Positions 1 to 5,465 of a stretch of DNA of 14,437 nt are shown here, piece after piece (position 1 is the stretch's first letter; every line of letters starts with the position of its first letter). Source of the stretch: an uncultured Clostridia bacterium (GTDB lineage Bacteria; Bacillota; Clostridia; TANB77; CAG-508); contig CAKPOC010000031.1 of assembly GCA_934169535.1 (NCBI GenBank), forward strand, positions 1 to 14,437. Reading direction: 5' to 3'. The position numbers were made by a program, and so were the translations under genes. The notes under the pieces are model-generated. The model saw nothing but the letters and a program-made list of their open reading frames with translations. It searched no databases and was not told the origin of the DNA.

Positions 1-270
1 GAACAGGATATTTATTACCAAAACGCCTTGCATAGAGTTCGTTTTTACGGAAATTGTCACCCAAAATACTTTTTATACATTATGATGTATTTGGAAAGTA
101 TAGGATACCTAAAAAGGATAAGCAATGGGGTTACAATAAAGCACCTCACTAAAAATGTTCTTGCTTCTATACCATTTCTTTTACCGCCATTAGCTGAACA
201 GCAACGCATTGTTGAAGCTATTGAAGATATTTTTTCTAAGCTTGATGCTATTACAGATAATATATCATAA
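1..270 (+). CDS. hsdS: HsdS, type I restriction specificity subunit, C-terminal end (partial)
   Basis: This is the 3' end of a gene that begins before the window; the frame is open from base 1 to the TAA at 268-270. About 89 residues are visible. The segment SIPFLLPPLAEQQRIVEAIEDIFSKLD is the typical end of a target recognition domain (IPLPPLAEQQRIV) followed by the conserved long helix of HsdS. HsdS chooses the DNA target of the HsdM/HsdR methylase-nuclease complex in the cytoplasm. hsdM and hsdR should lie to the left, outside the window. The in-frame TTG at 28 is not a real start because homology to the family continues upstream of it. A recombinase gene and a second hsdS piece follow, a layout known from phase-variable type I systems. 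Family assignment is secure; the recognition sequence cannot be told. Confidence 0.9.
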   Translation, partial: EQDIYYQNALHRVRFYGNCHPKYFLYIMMYLESIGYLKRISNGVTIKHLTKNVLASIPFLLPPLAEQQRIVEAIEDIFSKLDAITDNIS

Positions 271-272
271 TT

Positions 273-310
273 ACAGCCGTCCTCGAAAACGAGGGCGGCT
301 GTGCTTTTAC
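273..310 (+). terminator. Hairpin terminator after hsdS
   Basis: A 13-bp GC-rich stem (arms 273-285 and 290-302, one G-T pair, loop AAAA) directly follows the hsdS stop and is followed by GCTTTT. The T tract is short, so termination may be partial. It lies between the convergent hsdS and recombinase genes; the minus-strand side has no good T run. Confidence 0.65.
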
Positions 311-1116
311 CAAGTGATTATTTTATCGACAAGTGCTTGTTGCTCACTTGCGGTGCGTCGAAGATATATTCTTGTTGTTTCAATACTTTCGTGTCCCATA
401 AGGTCAGCAAGTAAAGCGATATCATTGTATTTCTCAAGAAAATTCTTTGCATAACGATGGCGGAAAGAGTGTGGGTAAACCACTTTTTTATCAAGACCGT
501 ATTTATCGGCGTAATTTTTTAGCTGCTGTGAAACACCTCTTGTAGTAATCCTTTCACCATAACGATTAAGAAAAAGATAGCCGGAGGAACGATGTGTTTC
601 CTCCAGCCAAGCCAAAGTTTCATTTCTCAATTTTTTCGGTATGTATAATCTTCGTAATTTACCACCTTTCGAATACAAATCAAAATAGCCAAGCTCCACG
701 TGCTCAATTTTAATCTGAATCAATTCGCTTACACGGGCACCGGTTGCGGCAAGATACCACACAACAAAGTACCATTCCATATTTCCGTCCTTCTTTAACT
801 GCTTTTTTAGAAATTTGTAATCTGCATTGCTGATTACATTTTCAAGAAAATTCTTTTGTTGGACTTTCACCGCTTTCAACTGCAACCGTTCCTTTCCGAG
901 AGATTCAAGATATTTGTTCATAGCTTGAATACGAAGATTTACGGTTTTAGGTTTGTAAAACTCCATAAGATATCCCTTGTATGCCAAAAGGTTTTCCTTG
1001 CTAATTGTTTCGTAGTGTTCGTGATAGTAGTTCACTGTCCACAAATAAGAAGTAATGGTGTTTTCCGAAAGATTGCTCTTTCTCAGGTGTTCCTCAAATG
1101 TTTTTTGTCTTTTCAT
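307..1116 (-). CDS. Tyrosine recombinase beside hsdS (XerC/D-like, putative hsdS shuffling invertase)
   Basis: This is a complete 269-residue site-specific recombinase of the lambda-integrase/Xer fold. Residues 1-85 form the SAM-like core-binding domain (FEEHLRKSNLSENTITSYLWTV), and the rest is the catalytic domain. The catalytic set is visible: R128 (TGARVSEL), a lysine in the SKGGKLR hairpin (150/153), H216 and R219 (HSFRHRY), H242 (LMGHES) and the nucleophile Y251 (TTRIYLRR). All are present, so it should be active. The ribosome site GGAGG (1126-1130) precedes the ATG. Small recombinases of this kind next to hsdS are known in streptococci, Listeria and gut Firmicutes to invert hsdS segments between repeats and so switch DNA methylation specificity. 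Here hsdS material lies on both sides, which fits. The inversion role is inferred; a generic Xer-type or mobile-element function is the alternative. Confidence 0.88.
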   Translation of the reverse strand: MKRQKTFEEHLRKSNLSENTITSYLWTVNYYHEHYETISKENLLAYKGYLMEFYKPKTVNLRIQAMNKYLESLGKERLQLKAVKVQQKNFLENVISNADYKFLKKQLKKDGNMEWYFVVWYLAATGARVSELIQIKIEHVELGYFDLYSKGGKLRRLYIPKKLRNETLAWLEETHRSSGYLFLNRYGERITTRGVSQQLKNYADKYGLDKKVVYPHSFRHRYAKNFLEKYNDIALLADLMGHESIETTRIYLRRTASEQQALVDKIITW

Positions 1117-1130
1117 AATAAAAGACCTCC

Positions 1131-1171
1131 GTATAATATATTTACGACAAAAAGCCGCAAATATATTATAC
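1131..1171. repeat. 18-bp inverted repeat with 5-base centre upstream of the recombinase
   Basis: Arms 1131-1148 and 1154-1171 are separated by AAAAA. Thirteen outer positions match perfectly and two inner positions differ by A/G, which become G-U pairs in minus-strand RNA. Each arm carries TATAAT reading outward from the other (1132-1137 plus; 1165-1170 minus). It sits just before the recombinase ribosome site, between that gene and the second hsdS piece. It could be the recombinase's own binding or crossover site, an autoregulatory operator, or an RNA hairpin in the leader. The sequence alone does not decide. Confidence 0.6.
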
Positions 1172-1180
1172 TTCCTTTAA

Positions 1181-1528
1181 GTCGATGGCTCTTATTATGA
1201 GAAGGTAGGGAAGAATACTAACTATATCAATGAACAAATACCTTTTGAATTGCCTGCTTCGTGGTGTTGGTGTAGACTTGGAAATATATTTTCTCACAAC
1301 ACCGGCAAAGCGTTAAATTCATCAAACACAGAGGGTAGATTACTGACTTATATCACAACATCAAACTTATATTGGGATAGATTTGAGTTGGAAACATTAA
1401 AAGAAATGTTATTTACCGACTCTGAGATTGAAAAATATACAGTTAAAAAAGGCGATTTGATGGTTTGTGAAGGTGGCGATATTGGTCGTTCATCAATATG
1501 GTGTTATGATGATGAAATGCGAATAATA
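1181..1528 (+). pseudogene. hsdS: Silent hsdS piece (start-less target recognition domain)
   Basis: The frame is open from just after a TAA (1178-1180) and reads VDGSYYEKVGKN, then INEQIPFELPASWCWCRLGNI, then later KYTVKKGDLMVCEGGDIGRSSIW. These are hallmark HsdS segments: the linker before a recognition domain, the 'IPFELPxxWxWxRLG' entry, and the 'GDLLVCEGG(D/E)xGR' stretch. There is no start codon or ribosome site before the homology begins, as in the silent hsdS cassettes of phase-variable systems. At about codon MRI (1523-1525) the hsdS match stops, where the family would continue 'QNHIHR', and the frame runs into integrase sequence. It is on the same strand as the expressed hsdS fragment, so simple inversion between these two pieces as drawn would not swap them. 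Confidence 0.82.
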
Positions 1529-2026
1529 GGACACGAATATAGAGATGACAACTTAAAAACAGATGAAAGTTACAGAGTAATTCCTATTGCACCAAGATTA
1601 AAAGATATGCTTGTAAAATTTAAGAATGAAAAAATGGAAATTTGTAAGAAGTCAGGCAAAAAATGGAATGAATCCGATTATGTATTTTTAAATACAGAAG
1701 GTACTCCTTATGTTCCAGAAAGATTAACAAATAAAATGCCTAAATTTATTAAAAAATATGGATTAGAACACATGACAGTATATGGCTTAAGACATTCTTT
1801 TGCAACTTTGAATAGTGAGAAAGGAATGGATAGAGAAGTTTTAAAAGAACTTATGGGACATTCAGAATTTGAAACAACCGATTTCTATTATATTCATATT
1901 ACAGAAGAAAGAAAGAAAAAGGAATTTGAAAGAATCCATAACAATACAACTCAGGGGAAAAATGTTCAAAATAAGGGGAAAAAATATATTGTCAAAAGAA
2001 AAATAAAAACCCTCAAATCTGCTTGA
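1529..2026 (+). pseudogene. C-terminal half of a phage/Tn916-type integrase, fused in frame to hsdS
   Basis: From about 1529 the frame of the hsdS piece reads HEYRDDNLKTDESYRVIPI, then YVFLNTEGTPYVPERLTNKMPKF, YGLRHSFAT, LMGHSEFETTDFYYIH and a basic tail. This is the catalytic C-terminus of a tyrosine integrase: box II (LRH), the H of LMGH and the YYIH tyrosine region. The first histidine of the usual HxLRH is a tyrosine here. The N-terminal DNA-binding domains and the first catalytic arginine are missing, so it cannot be a working integrase. The TGA at 2024-2026 lies 7 bases from the 3' end of tRNA-Arg, the usual place for an integrase gene next to its tRNA attachment site. It is best read as the scar of an integrative element. 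Confidence 0.82.
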
Positions 2027-2027
2027 G
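2001..2027 (-). terminator. Terminator of tRNA-Arg
   Basis: Read on the minus strand, just past the tRNA 3' end, a stem CTCAA/TTGAG (arms 2023-2027 and 2012-2016) is followed by GGTTTTTATTT. It overlaps the last codons of the integrase remnant, so the integrase tail is written in DNA that also serves the tRNA. Confidence 0.7.
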
Positions 2028-2032
2028 AGTTA

Positions 2033-2109
2033 TGGTGCAGCTGACAGGACTTGAACCTGCAACCTTTCGGTTCGTAGCCGAATGCTCAATCCAATTAAGC
2101 TACAGCTGC
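2033..2109 (-). tRNA. tRNA-Arg (anticodon ACG)
   Basis: A full cloverleaf can be folded on the minus strand. It has the acceptor GCAGCTG/CAGCTGC with discriminator A and encoded CCA (2033-2035), D stem GCTT/GAGC with GG in the loop, anticodon stem TTCGG/CCGAA around loop CTACGAA (anticodon ACG), and T stem GCAGG/CCTGT around TTCAAGT. Length is 77 nt. It decodes CGN arginine codons after A34 is edited to inosine. It is a likely integration target, as an integrase remnant abuts its 3' end and the tRNA itself is intact. Confidence 0.95.
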
Positions 2110-2120
2110 ATATATAAGTT

Positions 2121-2149
2121 ATTATACACCAATAATATTCAATATGCAA
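2121..2149 (-). promoter_or_regulatory. tRNA-Arg promoter
   Basis: On the minus strand, -35 TTGCAT (2144-2149), a 17-nt spacer and -10 TATAAT (2121-2126) lie 11 nt before the mature tRNA 5' end. This is a strong sigma-A type promoter. Confidence 0.8.
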
Positions 2150-2158
2150 GAAATTTTT

Positions 2159-2200
2159 TAAATAAAAACAGCCCACTTTAGCAAAATTTGCCAAAGTGGG
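2159..2200 (-). terminator. Terminator of the first small-gene unit
   Basis: Stem CCCACTTT/AAAGTGGG (arms 2193-2200 and 2172-2179) encloses an inner GCAAA/TTTGC match. On the minus strand it is followed by a run containing TTTTTATTT. It ends the transcript of the gene at 2227-2706. Confidence 0.85.
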
Positions 2201-2226
2201 TTATTTTCTCAAAGACCACAATTAAG

Positions 2227-2706
2227 TTATTTCGTTAATAATTCTTCAATAACATTGTTAATTACAGTTGTAGATACCATTACAACTTTATACTCTTTAT
2301 CTTCTAAAACAATTAAATCTTTGTTGTCTGATTTTTCAAAATACAGGCAAATATCTTTATTAATTTCGTTAATTTCTTTATTTTTAGATAATTTATAAAT
2401 AATTGCTGTAATGGCTTTAATTGTATTTACTTCATTTAATAATGTAGTAAGTACCTTAAACGATCTCCCACCATATGTAAAAACTCTGTACTTTTTAAGA
2501 TTGTCAAGTGCTTTTACTTTTGCACTTGCTTCTTGTTTTTCTTTTTTGCTATCATTTTGAAAGCATTGAAAGTAATTTTTCTTTACCTTCGCTAAGCCGT
2601 ACAAAGCATTTCCCTGAGATGGTGATCCTTTGCTGATTTCCTTCAGCTTCTTTTCTACTGCGTTTTTGTCTTTGATTACTGTTATCCGTGCTGTTTCAAC
2701 TGTCAT
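2227..2706 (-). CDS. Small gene A: unknown 159-residue protein
   Basis: Product unknown; I recognise no family. The start chosen is the ATG at 2706 (MTVETARITV), placed by an AGGAGG site 8 nt upstream; an upstream in-frame ATG at 2733 has no such site. The protein is soluble-looking with no signal peptide or membrane segment. It has a lysine-rich middle (KKNYFQCF...KKEKQEASAKVKALDNLKKYRV), a segment YGGRSFKVLTTLLNEVNTIKAITAIIY that could be helical, and an acidic C-terminal half ending in VVMVSTTVINNVIEELLTK. It forms its own transcription unit, with a TTTACA/TATAAT promoter, a long paired leader and a terminator. It is the leftmost of six small genes with related control regions, but its sequence does not resemble theirs. 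Confidence 0.8.
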   Translation of the reverse strand: MTVETARITVIKDKNAVEKKLKEISKGSPSQGNALYGLAKVKKNYFQCFQNDSKKEKQEASAKVKALDNLKKYRVFTYGGRSFKVLTTLLNEVNTIKAITAIIYKLSKNKEINEINKDICLYFEKSDNKDLIVLEDKEYKVVMVSTTVINNVIEELLTK

Positions 2707-2806
2707 ATTTTTTCCTCCTGTATAGATAACCACTTAACTTAGAAATTTAGAAAAATAATTAATTAGTTACTTTTCTATTACATTTTTCAACCATTAAGTA
2801 CTTATA
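2707..2806 (-). promoter_or_regulatory. Structured 5' leader of small gene A
   Basis: The first transcribed bases (about 2793-2800) pair with 2731-2738 (ACTTAA/TTAAGT core plus two G-U pairs). Inside it is a second stem, TAGAAAA/TTTTCTA (2748-2754 with 2771-2777), and an AATTAATT palindrome at 2757-2764. The closing stem ends about 25 nt before the start codon, leaving the AGGAGG site free. The same plan recurs at three other units in the window. Confidence 0.6.
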
Positions 2807-2835
2807 ATTATACCACTTTTATGTAAATTTGTAAA
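2807..2835 (-). promoter_or_regulatory. Promoter of small gene A
   Basis: The -35 is TTTACA (2830-2835), the spacer is exactly 17 nt, and the -10 is TATAAT (2807-2812). The -35 is followed by AA and a second TTTACA, giving a tandem 8-bp repeat. The whole element matches the promoter at 4342-4370 at 28 of 29 positions. Confidence 0.85.
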
Positions 2836-2843
2836 TATATTTT

Positions 2844-2884
2844 CATTAAAATAACCTATACCAGTGAATTTCGTGGTATAGGTT
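2844..2884 (-). terminator. Terminator after small gene B
   Basis: An 11-bp stem AACCTATACCA/TGGTATAGGTT (arms 2874-2884 and 2853-2863) is followed on the minus strand by ATTTTAAT, directly after the stop of the gene at 2890. Confidence 0.8.
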
Positions 2885-2889
2885 TGGCT

Positions 2890-3234
2890 TTACTTCTCGT
2901 TGCTTGGAAAAACGATTAAATAATCTTTTCCGAATTTTTTTGCTCTTACTTTTTTGATGTCCTCTGAAATTCCAATAATAATGTAGCTTTCACTATTTTT
3001 ACTAAATTTCTCAGGATCTTGTGAATTAATAACGTGTTTTATTATTTCCAAAAAATTATTAAAATCATCTTCTGTTTTAAATAGATCTTTTGAAACCTCT
3101 TGTTTTTTTAAAACTGAGCAAACATTATAATTTTGTAAAATATTTTTGCATTCTGCAAAATTTTCATATTCAAATTCATCTACGAATTCGCTTAAAAACC
3201 GATTTTTTACATTTTTAAAAAGGTCTTCTTCCAT
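2890..3234 (-). CDS. Small gene B: unknown 114-residue protein
   Basis: Product unknown. The ATG at 3234 has an AAGGAG site 7 nt upstream. The protein is acidic and cytoplasmic in appearance (MEEDLFKNVKNRFLSEFVDEFEYENFAECKNIL), with predicted helices through residue 75 and a short strand-like end (SYIIIGISEDIKKVRAKKFGKDYLIVF). It has no membrane segment or signal. It lies 58 nt downstream of gene C with no recognisable promoter of its own, so it is probably expressed from the gene C promoter through the hairpin at 3256-3286. A terminator follows its stop. Its sequence resembles none of the neighbouring small proteins. Confidence 0.8.
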   Translation of the reverse strand: MEEDLFKNVKNRFLSEFVDEFEYENFAECKNILQNYNVCSVLKKQEVSKDLFKTEDDFNNFLEIIKHVINSQDPEKFSKNSESYIIIGISEDIKKVRAKKFGKDYLIVFPSNEK

Positions 3235-3255
3235 ATTGTTCTCCTTGCTAATAAT

Positions 3256-3286
3256 AACCTCTGCTAGAAAATTTCTAGCAAAGGTT
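3256..3286 (-). terminator. Intercistronic hairpin between small genes C and B
   Basis: A 15-bp stem (arms 3256-3270 and 3272-3286, one G-U pair) with a minimal loop lies between the two genes. The following minus-strand tract (ATTATTA) is only partly T-rich, so it may be a leaky terminator or an mRNA processing or stability stem that lowers expression of gene B. Confidence 0.55.
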
Positions 3287-3292
3287 CATGCT

Positions 3293-3712
3293 TTACCATC
3301 TTGGGATTCTTACAACTAATGTCCCTTCTGGGCCATCAATTCTTTTCATCTCTACTTCCTTAACCTTGTCGGAATAAGCAAGTACAATGGATTTTGCATG
3401 CTCTCTTGAAGTTACATTTGTAGCTTTTTTGATAGCACTTTGGACAATTGACTGGATTCTTTCAGTCTTTTTTTGATCTTTAAAATCTTCTTCAAAAAGC
3501 TTCCTCGTTCCTTTTGAAACAGAAACACGCTTGCCTTCTACTGTTTCTAAAAGATCTTGCTGAAATTTCACTCCAGTGTTAAGCAGTAGACCTTCTAGTG
3601 GGACTGACCGAGATATATCTCCTACATCTAAGAGAAACTCTCTGTTTGCTACTAAATACTTTGTCTTTTCTGCTGCCTTAGCCATTTCTTCTGCCGAATT
3701 TAAATCTACCAT
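3293..3712 (-). CDS. Small gene C: unknown 139-residue protein
   Basis: Product unknown. The start chosen is the ATG at 3712 (MVDLNSAEEMAKAAEKTKYLV), 10 nt after an AGGAGG site; the in-frame ATG at 3739 lies before that site. The protein is charged and soluble with no signal or membrane segment. There is an alpha-helical N-terminus, a middle stretch LLNTGVKFQQDLLETVEGKRVSVSKG, a helix-rich KKTERIQSIVQSAIKKATNVTSREHAKSIVLAYSDKV, and a beta-like end TLVVRIPRW. It has its own promoter of the shared type and a long paired leader; gene B follows after a hairpin. Confidence 0.8.
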   Translation of the reverse strand: MVDLNSAEEMAKAAEKTKYLVANREFLLDVGDISRSVPLEGLLLNTGVKFQQDLLETVEGKRVSVSKGTRKLFEEDFKDQKKTERIQSIVQSAIKKATNVTSREHAKSIVLAYSDKVKEVEMKRIDGPEGTLVVRIPRW

Positions 3713-3815
3713 GTTAGTTTTTCCTCCTGTTTTCGACATACTTTGTTTAGAAACTTACTACCCAAGAAAATTATCTTTAGGCACTGTGTTTCCATTTCTA
3801 TACAAGTATACTTTG
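3713..3815 (-). promoter_or_regulatory. Structured 5' leader of small gene C
   Basis: The 5' end of the predicted transcript (3803-3809) pairs with 3738-3745 (CAAGTAT with ATACTTTG, one bulged base). An inner stem TAGAAA/TTTCTA (3748-3753 with 3795-3800) follows. The closing stem ends 25 nt before the start codon, as in gene A. Confidence 0.5.
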
Positions 3816-3844
3816 ATTATAGCACATTCTTAAAGTTTTGTAAA
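3816..3844 (-). promoter_or_regulatory. Promoter of small genes C and B
   Basis: The -35 is TTTACA (3839-3844), with a 17-nt spacer and -10 TATAAT (3816-3821). The spacer differs from the other three units, while the hexamers and the AA after the -35 are kept. Confidence 0.8.
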
Positions 3845-3885
3845 CCTTTTCCAAAGTTTGGCTTTAGTTGTCATAATATCATGCA

Positions 3886-3915
3886 TAAAAATAGTACCAC
3901 AATTTTGTGGTACTA
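3886..3915 (-). terminator. Terminator after small gene D
   Basis: A perfect 11-bp stem TAGTACCACAA/TTGTGGTACTA (arms 3905-3915 and 3892-3902) is followed by TTTTT on the minus strand. Confidence 0.85.
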
Positions 3916-3923
3916 CTTTTCTA

Positions 3924-4259
3924 CTAGTCAAAGACTTTTTCTGATAAGATTAATGCAATAGCATTTTCGCCAAATAAACCATAATCCAAAGATACTGTTT
4001 CTTCATAGAGTATAACAAATATAGCTTTTTCAAACTCGACTCTAGCATCTTCTGCTAAATTTTTAAGTTTGTCCTCTATTTCATTATACTTATCCATGAA
4101 TTTTTTTAGACATTCACTGTCTTCTTCAATTTGTTCTAAAACTTTTCTTGCCTCGTCGCTTTCTGGATTTAGGCCATGTTTCTTTTTTAAATCGTTAAAG
4201 TCATTCATCTCCTTTGAGGTCTTTGGTTCTAGTAAATTTTTTAGTGCTCTTCTTGTCAT
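3924..4259 (-). CDS. Small gene D: unknown 111-residue acidic, coiled-coil-prone protein
   Basis: Product unknown. The start is taken at the ATG at 4259 (MTRRALKNLLEPKTSKEMNDF), 8 nt after CAGGAGC; a longer reading from 4292 would run through the leader hairpin and has no ribosome site. The protein has a basic N-terminus, then a long charged helical stretch (ARKVLEQIEEDSECLKKFMDKYNEIEDKLKNLAEDARVEFEKAIFVILYEE) that could form a coiled coil, and a C-terminus LDYGLFGENAIALILSEKVFD. It has no signal or membrane segment. It is monocistronic, with a shared-type promoter, structured leader and strong terminator. Confidence 0.8.
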   Translation of the reverse strand: MTRRALKNLLEPKTSKEMNDFNDLKKKHGLNPESDEARKVLEQIEEDSECLKKFMDKYNEIEDKLKNLAEDARVEFEKAIFVILYEETVSLDYGLFGENAIALILSEKVFD

Positions 4260-4341
4260 ATTTTTGCTCCTGTCTAAATAAACACATACCAATCATTTTC
4301 TTAAATTTAAGAAAATAATTATTTCAAATTGGTATACTTAA
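4260..4341 (-). promoter_or_regulatory. Structured 5' leader of small gene D
   Basis: The outer stem ATACCAAT/ATTGGTAT (4286-4293 with 4328-4335) is extended by two G-U pairs and coincides with the predicted transcript start. Inside it is a perfect 22-nt palindrome at 4295-4316 (ATTTTCTTAAA and its complement). The outer stem ends 26 nt before the start codon. Confidence 0.65.
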
Positions 4342-4370
4342 ATTTTACCACTTTTATGTAAATTTGTAAA
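4342..4370 (-). promoter_or_regulatory. Promoter of small gene D
   Basis: TTTACA (4365-4370), a 17-nt spacer and TAAAAT (4342-4347). It is identical to the gene A promoter except for one base in the -10. Confidence 0.82.
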
Positions 4371-4375
4371 CTGCA

Positions 4376-4407
4376 TAAAAAAATTCAACCACATAGGTTG
4401 AATTTTT
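4376..4407 (-). terminator. Terminator after small gene E
   Basis: A stem AAATTCAACC/GGTTGAATTT (arms 4396-4405 and 4381-4390) overlaps the stop codon and is followed by a T-rich run on the minus strand. Confidence 0.85.
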
Positions 4408-4888
4408 AACGGTTTTCACAAGTATATACATGAAATGTAATTTCAATATGCTTTTTCTTTCGCGTTCGTACTACTTCTGCTCTCGGAATTAACCATTTTT
4501 TCTCATCTTTTTCAAAATATATTTTGAATTTTTCGTCTTTAGAAATTTCCTGCATTTCCTCAGGTGAACTTTCTACTTTTTTTAAATCTACTCTTTGTTC
4601 GATTTTCTTATTAAACCTAAAGTAGTCTGCTTCCCAAATTGCATTTCTTGAAAGCTTTAAAAAATCGGAAAAAGTTTTTCCATCTGGAAAATTTATTTTT
4701 TCAAATTCTTTTATAAAATTTTCATTAGTTACAATTTTTCTACTTCTTGATAACTTTTCTAATAACTTTAATGGTTCTCTTCCCTTTTCAGTTGGATACT
4801 TTATTTCGCAAAATTTATCAATTACTTCATAATAATCTTCATTATAATTTTGAAAACCGTCTTGCCTTCCAAAACTTTTATCTGTCAT
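4406..4888 (-). CDS. Small gene E: unknown 160-residue protein
   Basis: Product unknown. The best start is the ATG at 4888 (MTDKSFGRQDGFQNYNEDYYEV), preceded by AGAGGAAAG. The longer reading from 4939 begins inside the hairpin that ends gene F and is unlikely. The N-terminal half carries aromatic and acidic residues (NYNEDYYEVIDKFCEIKYPTEKGREPLKLLEKLSRSRK). The middle has FPDGKTFSDFLKLSRNAIWEADYFRF, and the C-terminus is strongly basic and probably beta-stranded (WLIPRAEVVRTRKKKHIEITFHVYT). There is no signal or membrane segment. No promoter of the shared type lies before it; it is probably reached by readthrough from gene F. Confidence 0.78.
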   Translation of the reverse strand: MTDKSFGRQDGFQNYNEDYYEVIDKFCEIKYPTEKGREPLKLLEKLSRSRKIVTNENFIKEFEKINFPDGKTFSDFLKLSRNAIWEADYFRFNKKIEQRVDLKKVESSPEEMQEISKDEKFKIYFEKDEKKWLIPRAEVVRTRKKKHIEITFHVYTCENR

Positions 4889-4921
4889 CTTTTGTCTTTC
4901 CTCTGCTTGCTGTTGTGACAC

Positions 4922-4961
4922 TAAAAATAAAAGCTGCACAGTTAGTAACCATACAGCTTTT
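4922..4961 (-). terminator. Terminator between small genes F and E
   Basis: Stem AAAAGCTG/CAGCTTTT (arms 4954-4961 and 4929-4936), with a weaker inner pairing, is followed by ATTTTTAG on the minus strand. It directly follows gene F and precedes gene E, so gene E probably depends on incomplete termination. Confidence 0.7.
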
Positions 4962-4966
4962 AGAAA

Positions 4967-5365
4967 TCAGAATTTAATTACGTACTTATTTGTTTTAGTA
5001 TGCTTATATACAGATTTGTTTAAGCCTTCATATTTGATAAAAAACTTTGCTTTTCTATCTTTCTTTTTAATTCTTTTAGCTGCCGTAGAAATTTCTTCGG
5101 CAAAATTATCAAGTTCCCACATATGGTTCAAAATTCTTAAAACTTCATAGTAAGTTTCCTGATCCTCTGCATGTAACTTATAATTTTTTAATTCTCTAAG
5201 AATGTGTTTAAATAAAGGTCTCAATTCTACTTCATCGCAATACTTTTCCGGCTTTTCAATTGCCTTTTTTAATACTGGTGTAATTAAAATTTCTGTTCCT
5301 TCTGACCGCCGTTTTGGTGCACGGTCGTGTGCTTTTTGTGTTTTTTTCGTTGTCTTGTTTTTCAT
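4967..5365 (-). CDS. Small gene F: unknown basic 132-residue protein
   Basis: Product unknown. The ATG at 5365 follows an AAGGAG site. The N-terminus is very basic (MKNKTTKKTQKAHDRAPKRR), followed by a helical middle (LRPLFKHILRELKNYKLHAEDQETYYEVLRILNHMWELDNFAEEISTAAKRIKKKDRK) and a C-terminal YEGLNKSVYKHTKTNKYVIKF. The high positive charge would suit nucleic-acid binding, but no known fold is visible. It has no membrane segment. It is first in its unit, with a shared-type promoter and the most elaborate leader; gene E follows after a terminator. The unit diverges from the ABC exporter operon. Confidence 0.8.
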   Translation of the reverse strand: MKNKTTKKTQKAHDRAPKRRSEGTEILITPVLKKAIEKPEKYCDEVELRPLFKHILRELKNYKLHAEDQETYYEVLRILNHMWELDNFAEEISTAAKRIKKKDRKAKFFIKYEGLNKSVYKHTKTNKYVIKF

Positions 5366-5465
5366 AATGTCTACTCCTTTTTCTACAAAAACACGTACAT
5401 TGAAAATTTAATAGTTTTGCTATTTTAGCTCTACTATTTTTTTCTTTTCAAGATTGTACGTTCTT
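5366..5465 (-). promoter_or_regulatory. Structured 5' leader of small gene F
   Basis: Four nested stems can be read: ACGTACA/TGTACGT (5393-5399 with 5455-5461), TTGAAAA/TTTTCAA (5400-5406 with 5445-5451), AATAGT/ACTATT (5410-5415 with 5433-5438) and GCTA/TAGC (5419-5422 with 5426-5429). The outermost begins at the predicted transcript start and ends 27 nt before the start codon. All four stems are collinear, so they form one long hairpin. Confidence 0.7.

Noticed and set aside
1250..2026. The TTG at 1250 as the real start of a 258-residue integrase
   Set aside because: HsdS homology continues upstream in frame to 1181, there is no ribosome site at 1250, and the N-terminal third is HsdS, not integrase.
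2033..2070. Second copy of the tRNA 3' end that would mark the other attachment site
   Set aside because: I looked for a repeat of this sequence elsewhere in the window and saw none; the other boundary, if it exists, is outside.
3576..3833. Plus-strand open frames opposite small gene C and in the 3743-3961 region
   Set aside because: They lie antisense to a gene with good start and ribosome signals, run through promoters and hairpins, and have no ribosome site or recognisable sequence.
2227..5365. The six small genes as toxin-antitoxin or CRISPR-inhibitor genes
   Set aside because: Size and arrangement would allow it, but no family motif of either class is visible, so no such name is given.
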